Origin: Kiritimatiellia bacterium
Lineage (GTDB): Bacteria > Verrucomicrobiota > Kiritimatiellia > SLAD01
DNA length: 6,746 nucleotides
Direction: 5' to 3'
NCBI GenBank assembly: GCA_007126995.1
Contig: SLAD01000150.1
Coordinates: 1-6,746, forward strand
Within the stretch, counting starts at the first letter, position 1. The number at the start of each line of letters is the position of its first letter. Shown in pieces: positions 1 through 4,138 of this stretch. The position numbers and the translations under genes are program-made. The notes under the pieces were generated by a model, which was not told where the DNA came from, ran no database searches, and worked only from the letters and a program-made list of their open reading frames with translations.

Positions 1-1435
1 AGTTTGCGCCCATGGCTTTGGCGGCATAAACGTGGTCCTGGCGGGAATGGAAATGATTGCCGAAGCGCGATTCGGGAGCAAACCGGCCCCAATAGCGAGG
101 TTGCCGCACGCGATGGGCCACCGTCTCCATCACCGGACTCACCCGCTCGCCTTCGCGCTCGATCCAACTCTCCAAACGCCACGAGCCGTAGGGGTTGCCA
201 TTGATGAACGCGGCCAGATTCCACGCGCCCAAGGGCATCCGATAAATATCCACCGGCGGCAACTCGGTTTGCGTGCCATATAAATCGAAGAGCTGTCCCA
301 TGAGCTGATCGCCAGGTTCAATGGCGCCGGCCTTGTACCGCACCCAGATGCCGTCATGCACGCCCTCGACGCTGATCCGGCCGCGGGCGCGCCCGGCGTC
401 GAGCGCCAACCAAGCCGACGTGGCGGGTGTGTAGGGATCAGCGTACGCTCCCTCATTGACCATCACGCCATCAATCTCCAGCGTGCCGGTGCCCTCCCAG
501 TTCAAGACCGTCCATTGCCCCATCATCTCCGGCTGGAACGGAATATCAATGCGTTGTTCCTCCGCTTGGGCCTCAAAGGGGAACGACATCAACTCCCGGC
601 CATCGCAAAGGACGCGGAAATGTCCACGGGCATCGCCACGCGCATAGAAACTGGCGGTGTGCAAGCCGATCGGACGGGCAATCGGAATGGGCGGCGTGAA
701 CAGCGTGAAGGCGCGCCGTCGCTTGGTTTCGACGCGCAAGGGCCGGGTGCCCCGCACGCTATCCGCGGATGCAGGAGCGGCAACGCCATGCTCCAGGCTC
801 CATCCTTCCGGGAGTCCGAGCGGGAACGAGGTCCAGATCACGGCGTTGGCCGGAGAAACGACTTGGTCCCAGGTCTCGGCCATCTCGGCATGGGTCCGCA
901 AGGTCAAGCCCAGCGAGTAGAGATCATAGTGTCCCGGCGTCCCCATGACGAGGAACAAGGCCGACGAGCGAATAGGGGCACTGATTTCGAAGTCGAGGTC
1001 ATAGGTGACGCGTTCGGGTGTCAGGGTCACGAATTCCTCGTGCAAAATCGTATAGGGCGGCATCGGCTCGCGCAGTAGCACGCGCAGCGGGCCGGGCGCT
1101 GTGCTGGCAGCGGTCAAGGAAAGCCGCGCAATGCCCGGTTCATTGATGGAGGGCAGCATGCTTTTCAATTGCACATGGCCGCGACGAATTTCACGCACGC
1201 GCGCGCGTGTCCAAGCCAGGCCGCTGCCCATGACATCGGTTTGCCGACTGTAGTCGACCGTCACATCCGCCCAGCCACTATCCTCTTCGATACCGGCAGG
1301 CAGGGTTCCCCTGACCGTGGATAGCGGGGAGGCGATTTCGGCGGGAGACGCCCCGAAATCCACCTGCAACAACTCGGCCGCCTGCGTCTGAAGGGACACG
1401 AGACAAGCCATCAACGCGAAAAGAGAAAGTCGCAT
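1..1435 (-). CDS. Secreted multidomain protein, probable glycoside hydrolase (C-terminus beyond window)
   Basis: An uninterrupted frame of 478 codons runs from ATG at 1435 off the left edge, so the gene is partial. Residues 1-20 look like a signal peptide (MRLSLFALMACLVSL core, cleavage near QTQAA/E). A Cys at residue 11 after LMA is a weak alternative lipobox. Residues ~22-180 and ~190-430 read as beta-rich, carbohydrate-binding-like regions (GWADVTVDYS near the start, HTASFYARG later). From ~448 the text YWGRFAPESRFGNHFHSR followed by YAAKAMGAN at the edge resembles the lead-in to the first strand of (beta/alpha)8 hydrolases (GH5/GH39-like, clan A), where a W-x-R-L-H segment is often next. 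No catalytic residue is inside the window, so family and substrate are inference. The start lies 11 bases after the preceding stop with only a poor Shine-Dalgarno, which suggests translation coupled to the upstream gene in one operon. Confidence 0.85.
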   Translation of the reverse strand, partial: MRLSLFALMACLVSLQTQAAELLQVDFGASPAEIASPLSTVRGTLPAGIEEDSGWADVTVDYSRQTDVMGSGLAWTRARVREIRRGHVQLKSMLPSINEPGIARLSLTAASTAPGPLRVLLREPMPPYTILHEEFVTLTPERVTYDLDFEISAPIRSSALFLVMGTPGHYDLYSLGLTLRTHAEMAETWDQVVSPANAVIWTSFPLGLPEGWSLEHGVAAPASADSVRGTRPLRVETKRRRAFTLFTPPIPIARPIGLHTASFYARGDARGHFRVLCDGRELMSFPFEAQAEEQRIDIPFQPEMMGQWTVLNWEGTGTLEIDGVMVNEGAYADPYTPATSAWLALDAGRARGRISVEGVHDGIWVRYKAGAIEPGDQLMGQLFDLYGTQTELPPVDIYRMPLGAWNLAAFINGNPYGSWRLESWIEREGERVSPVMETVAHRVRQPRYWGRFAPESRFGNHFHSRQDHVYAAKAMGAN

Positions 1436-1446
1436 CGTTCTACTCA

Positions 1447-2124
1447 TTACGGCATCTCCGGGCGACTGAAAATCAACTTGGGCGTTTCATCGCCGCTGCC
1501 TCCGAATATAACATGTCGCCCGTCGTTTTCAGACAAGAGCGTCCCGGTCGAAGCCCAGATCGCAAAAAAGACCAGCGGAGCTTGGTCGGTCGTTTCCGGC
1601 GCGGATTTTAGCATGTCCGTGACGTCATAGCGCAGCTTGCCGGGCGCGGGCGCGGCCGGGATGGAAGCGATCGGTTTGTTGTGCGGCGCATTATTCCACG
1701 CGCCAAACTGCGCGAAGGCATCGGGACTTTTCCGTCCCGCCGAGTCCAGGAACGCCAATGACAACGGGGCGTTCGCGCCGCCCATGGCGCTCCTCAACAC
1801 CGTGATTTCCAGTTCCACCTTCGATCCGCGCATCAGCTCAATCCGGGCGTGGGGCGTCATTTCAAAGGCGATCAGATAGCCTAGCCCGATACCGTCCTGC
1901 CCGCTGGCGCCCACGCGGACCTCATTCTGCGGCAGGCGACTATCCACGAACTTCAACGCGCCATCCCCGCCGCCCGGGGGCAAGGCGTATTGTGTCCGTC
2001 CGGACTGGGGCGCCTGTTCCATGGCCGTCAACGTCAGCTCGGCAGCCGCAGCCCAGGTGCCACCGAGTATGCCAATCAAAGCCAGCACCACCACACATCG
2101 TATTCGATTACTACTTTTGCTCAT
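1447..2124 (-). CDS. Small secreted beta-rich protein, possible carbohydrate-binding module
   Basis: This encodes 225 residues with a clear signal peptide (MSKSSNRIR, then VVVLALIGILGG, then cleavage after AAAA/ELTLT). The longer frame opens at 2157, but ATG 2124 is preferred because AGAAGGA sits five bases upstream; ATG 2127 is directly adjacent and too close to that site. The mature part alternates short hydrophobic strands with polar turns. It contains YDVTDMLKSA at residues ~173-182 and ends in TPKLIFSRP, a pattern that loosely recalls DNRLRE/CBM96-type beta-sandwich modules (VTD...; final P-K-L strand). I do not recognise a specific family. It has no catalytic signature, no sorting signal and no membrane anchor beyond the signal peptide. 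It sits between the pseudopilin and the large hydrolase-like gene on the same strand, so a glycan-binding or surface-accessory role is a context-based guess. Confidence 0.85.
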   Translation of the reverse strand: MSKSSNRIRCVVVLALIGILGGTWAAAAELTLTAMEQAPQSGRTQYALPPGGGDGALKFVDSRLPQNEVRVGASGQDGIGLGYLIAFEMTPHARIELMRGSKVELEITVLRSAMGGANAPLSLAFLDSAGRKSPDAFAQFGAWNNAPHNKPIASIPAAPAPGKLRYDVTDMLKSAPETTDQAPLVFFAIWASTGTLLSENDGRHVIFGGSGDETPKLIFSRPEMP

Positions 2125-2210
2125 CATGATCCTTCTCGTTTTTTGTCGAACGGTCATTACGTTTCAGTTCAAGGGCTTTCGTGTTCCGTTTTTTTCATCA
2201 GCACTTGAGG
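2125..2210. other. Short intergenic spacer in the minus-strand operon
   Basis: These 86 bases separate the pseudopilin stop from the next start. I see no convincing hairpin-plus-T terminator and no clear promoter; the run of T on the plus strand at 2189-2195 reads as A on the transcribed strand, so it is not an intrinsic terminator for this operon. Its only clear element is the Shine-Dalgarno at the gene-proximal end. Readthrough from the pseudopilin gene is therefore likely. Confidence 0.5.
2130..2136 (-). promoter_or_regulatory. Shine-Dalgarno deciding the start of the small secreted protein
   Basis: On the minus strand this reads AGAAGGA. It is five bases before ATG 2124 and two before ATG 2127. 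The spacing favours 2124 and rules against the upstream ATG at 2157, which has no such motif in front of it. Confidence 0.6.
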
Positions 2211-2918
2211 TCAGTCATTGCCTTGCCAGAACAACGTGCCTTCAGGGACTTGGTGAAAAGGTATCGGGATCTGATCATGCGGGACCAGCCTTGCATGCAT
2301 GTCGGCAAACAAAACGGTGTTCTGATGGTTGTGACGCATAGCGACCATCGAAGTGAATTGGTGGGCAAAGTGTGCGGCGCCCAGGATATGCGGGGCATTG
2401 CAGTCCATCAAGATCATGCAGGCGGACGGGCGCCTGATACGGCGGGGCCGGGTATCATGCATGGTCGCCCACGGATTGTTGTTTGGCGGCAGATGGTTGT
2501 TCATGCCGAAACCCTGATTGCTGGCATTGGCCACGGTCACGCCGGGGGCCACCGTTTGCCCGACCCGGGGCGCATTGGGCGAAGTGAAGATGGTCCCGGC
2601 CAAACTGTCCCAGGACTCGGCGGGTTCACCGAACAACCAAGGGTATAAGATGTCACGACTCCAGTGTTCCGCCGGATTGCTGACATTGTCGACCGAACGG
2701 GGCCAACGGTGATATTGGGCCTCGTAATCCAACAGCGCCGCACCGAGCTGGCGGAGATTATTGAGGGTGGCCGTTGTGCGCGACCGGCGCAAGGCGCCAT
2801 TGATGCCCGGCATCACAATCGCAGCCAGCAGCGCGATGATGGCGATCACCACCAGCAGCTCCACCAAGGTAAAACCCTGCGGCTTATCCCGACGTGGACT
2901 GGAGGAGCCATAACGCAT
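2211..2918 (-). CDS. Pseudopilin-like protein with prepilin-type N-terminal cleavage/methylation domain
   Basis: This encodes 235 residues. A 15-residue leader (MRYGSSSPRRDKPQG) precedes the prepilin peptidase site G15/F16 and FTLVELLVVIAIIALLAAI, with the conserved Glu at mature position 5 (E20). The hydrophobic helix spans ~16-36 and continues into the polar NNLRQLGAALLDYEAQYHRWP segment typical of pseudopilins. The C-terminal part carries RHNHQNTVLFADMHARL (195-210). This matches the RHN-x-x-x-N-V-x-FADGH ending of the large pseudopilin-like families of PVC bacteria, here with DM in place of DG. The frame extends to ATG 2999, but 2918 is chosen because AAGGAGG lies 11 bases upstream, the leader then has normal length, and an operator-like palindrome falls outside the gene. 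The product would be processed and held in the inner membrane or assembled by a type II secretion or type IV pilus-like machine. None of that machinery is encoded here. Confidence 0.92.
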   Translation of the reverse strand: MRYGSSSPRRDKPQGFTLVELLVVIAIIALLAAIVMPGINGALRRSRTTATLNNLRQLGAALLDYEAQYHRWPRSVDNVSNPAEHWSRDILYPWLFGEPAESWDSLAGTIFTSPNAPRVGQTVAPGVTVANASNQGFGMNNHLPPNNNPWATMHDTRPRRIRRPSACMILMDCNAPHILGAAHFAHQFTSMVAMRHNHQNTVLFADMHARLVPHDQIPIPFHQVPEGTLFWQGND

Positions 2919-2929
2919 GCTTGGAGTAT

Positions 2930-2936
2930 CCTCCTT
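2930..2936 (-). promoter_or_regulatory. Shine-Dalgarno deciding the pseudopilin start, with overlapping small hairpin
   Basis: The minus strand reads AAGGAGG, 11 bases before ATG 2918. Part of it can pair with a nearby CTCC (minus-strand GGAG-GATA-CTCC, plus coordinates 2923-2934) in a four-base-pair stem. It is the strongest ribosome binding site in the window and supports 2918 over the upstream in-frame ATG at 2999. Confidence 0.65.
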
Positions 2937-2963
2937 CGGGTCGCCGATCGGAATGCCCCGGCC

Positions 2964-2977
2964 ATGCAACCTTGCAA
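2964..2977 (-). promoter_or_regulatory. Second LacI-type operator candidate, upstream of the pseudopilin operon
   Basis: The minus strand reads TTGCAAGGTTGCAT. The core TGCAA-GG-TTGCA is an inverted repeat, and 13 consecutive bases are identical to the site at 4079-4092. It lies in the 84-base gap between the regulator stop and the pseudopilin start, about 45 bases before ATG 2918. This fits control of the pseudopilin, small secreted protein and hydrolase genes. I see no convincing -35/-10 pair next to it, so it could act as a roadblock or a looping partner rather than covering a promoter. Confidence 0.55.
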
Positions 2978-3002
2978 CACGCGGAGCAAGTTTTGTCATT
3001 CG

Positions 3003-4043
3003 TCATTCATCGCGGCCACGCGTAGTGGACCCGGCAATGAAGCGTCCCTCCAGCAAGACCGTCTTTCTTCGCCTCGGCAGGCCGAACTCACCCTGATTGA
3101 TCTGTGCGCTGAGCAGATCCACGGCGGCGCAGCCAATCGCCTCAGGGAGTTCATCAAGGCGCGACACATCCTCGCGGGTCCCCGCATAGCTGATGAAGCC
3201 CACAGCAGAGGGGATGGCGAAACCCTGCTGTAACATCACATCATAGATGTGGGGATCAGGCGCCAGTACACAGTCCGGCTCGTGCTTGCGTATCCAGTTT
3301 AGCAGTCGTTGTTCGCGGTCGTGCGCGCGCCAATCCCATTTCAAGACCGGTATCGACTTGAAACGTTTCTCGCACCAGGCATACCGCGAGTAGACCGATG
3401 TAGGCGCGTAACGCTGCCGTTCCTCCAAGTCCGGCCAGGAGATGAGCGCGGGGCGCTGATAGCCTCGCTTCAAGACTTCGCCCAGCAAGAGAATCATGTT
3501 CGCGAGGTTGTCCGGCAGCACGCGGTGCAGATGCAATAGGCTGGCTGTGGTGGTGGACGCCACGACCGCCAGCTTGCTCCAGTCCAGCTCCACTTGGAAT
3601 AACGGATCGGGTTCAGGCGGAATCAGCAGCCCACGAATGCCGCGCGCATCCAAAATGCCGCTCAACCGCTCGGGCGTCATACCCTCCGCGCCCAGCCCGG
3701 CCTCGTCCAGCGCGTAACCCAACTGATCCGCCCGCTCCCGCACGCCCGCCAACCAGCGCCGCATATACGGATCGTCATTGATGCGCGTGGCAGGCTGGTA
3801 AGCATTCAAGAAGGCGATGGTGGATTTGAATCGTACCGTCTGGCTGCGTTTCAAATGCTCCATCAGCCGACTCGCTTCGGGATCGGGTCGATACCCCAAT
3901 TGGCGCGCCGTCTTTTGGATGCGACGCGTGACGGCTGAACTGATCAGGGAGCTGTTGCGCAACGCGCGGGAAACCGTCGCGCGCGAGACCCCGCAGGCCT
4001 GGGCGATGTCATTAAGTGTGACCGCTTCGTTGCGCTGTGCCAT
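3003..4043 (-). CDS. LacI-family transcriptional regulator
   Basis: This encodes 346 residues, the usual length for the family. The N-terminal helix-turn-helix covers residues ~8-30 (VTLNDIAQACGVSRATVSRA), followed by the third helix and GYRP at 50-53. The hinge reads DPEASRLMEHLKRS, keeping the A-x-R-L-type segment that contacts the minor groove. The remainder, from ~74 (STIAFLNAY), is a periplasmic-binding-protein-like sensor domain. It contains DPYMRRWLAGVRERADQLGY, GIRGLLIPP, the HRVLPDNLANM segment at the usual VxxDN position, and a late GFISYAGT. Such proteins bind paired operators and respond to a sugar or sugar phosphate; the ligand is not readable here. Two matching palindromes flank this gene, one before its start and one after its stop, implying autoregulation and control of both neighbouring transcription units. 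The start at 4043 gives a full HTH. It lacks a Shine-Dalgarno. Confidence 0.95.
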   Translation of the reverse strand: MAQRNEAVTLNDIAQACGVSRATVSRALRNSSLISSAVTRRIQKTARQLGYRPDPEASRLMEHLKRSQTVRFKSTIAFLNAYQPATRINDDPYMRRWLAGVRERADQLGYALDEAGLGAEGMTPERLSGILDARGIRGLLIPPEPDPLFQVELDWSKLAVVASTTTASLLHLHRVLPDNLANMILLLGEVLKRGYQRPALISWPDLEERQRYAPTSVYSRYAWCEKRFKSIPVLKWDWRAHDREQRLLNWIRKHEPDCVLAPDPHIYDVMLQQGFAIPSAVGFISYAGTREDVSRLDELPEAIGCAAVDLLSAQINQGEFGLPRRRKTVLLEGRFIAGSTTRGRDE

Positions 4044-4049
4044 GCGACC

Positions 4050-4077
4050 ATGATGCCAAGAAGATGCAGCCCGTCAA
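4050..4077 (-). promoter_or_regulatory. Candidate promoter of the LacI-family regulator gene
   Basis: On the minus strand, TTGACG (4077-4072, five of six matches to the -35 consensus) is followed after 16 bases by CATCAT (4055-4050, four of six matches to the -10 consensus). The -10 ends six bases before ATG 4043, so the transcript would start at or next to the start codon. The operator candidate at 4079-4092 is two bases away from the -35 element, a place where bound repressor would block polymerase. Confidence 0.45.
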
Positions 4078-4078
4078 G

Positions 4079-4092
4079 ATGCAAGGTTGCAT
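4079..4092 (+). promoter_or_regulatory. LacI-type operator candidate in the divergent intergenic region
   Basis: ATGCAAGGTTGCAT is an inverted repeat with perfect six-base arms around a central GG. LacI-family operators are typically palindromes of about this length with a central CG, for example TGNAANCGNTTNCA types; this one differs in the central step. Its centre lies about 42 bases upstream of the regulator start and about 53 bases upstream of the enzyme start. An inverted, nearly identical copy lies at 2964-2977, about 1.1 kb away, so DNA looping is possible. Confidence 0.65.
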
Positions 4093-4126
4093 TGAGCGAA
4101 GGGTATCCGCAGGGGGCAACAATGCC

Positions 4127-4132
4127 TATAAT
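4127..4132 (+). promoter_or_regulatory. -10 element of the beta-helix enzyme gene
   Basis: This is a perfect TATAAT ending six bases before ATG 4139. No good -35 hexamer is found 16-18 bases upstream (TATCCG at 4104-4109), so the promoter may need an activator or another contact. The predicted transcription start coincides with the ATG, giving a leaderless message, and no Shine-Dalgarno is present between this element and the ATG. Confidence 0.5.
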
Positions 4133-4138
4133 TAACGC

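Larger units (their letters stand above)
4044..4138. promoter_or_regulatory. Divergent control region between the regulator and the beta-helix enzyme gene
   Basis: These 95 bases hold the start-proximal control elements of two divergent genes: an operator-like palindrome near the middle, a TATAAT at the right end and a weaker promoter facing left. An open minus-strand frame passes through it, but the palindrome, promoter-like hexamers and flanking true start codons mark it as regulatory rather than coding. Confidence 0.75.

Noticed and set aside
356..1078. 240-codon plus-strand open frame on the left
   Set aside because: It is antisense to the continuous 478-codon minus-strand frame that has a signal peptide and operon spacing. 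The product is low-complexity in character (Arg, Gly, His rich) with no motif.
1192..1210. Alternating CG/CA-rich tract (ACGCACGCGCGCGCGTGT), possible Z-DNA or simple repeat
   Set aside because: It lies inside the coding frame and is explained by Arg/Ala/Thr codons (TRARVRE) in GC-rich DNA; too short to claim function.
2185..2200. T-run near 2189-2195 as an intrinsic terminator
   Set aside because: It would only work for plus-strand transcription, where no gene is present, and there is no strong GC stem directly before it.
2181..2648. Plus-strand open frames of 155 codons here and 189 codons at 2664-3233
   Set aside because: Both are antisense to the pseudopilin and LacI genes, whose identity is clear, and their translations show no family features.
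2919..2999. Upstream ATG at 2999 as the start of the pseudopilin gene (262 residues)
   Set aside because: It lies only three bases after the regulator stop, has no Shine-Dalgarno, would give an abnormally long 42-residue prepilin leader, and would put the operator palindrome inside the gene. ATG 2918 has AAGGAGG in front.
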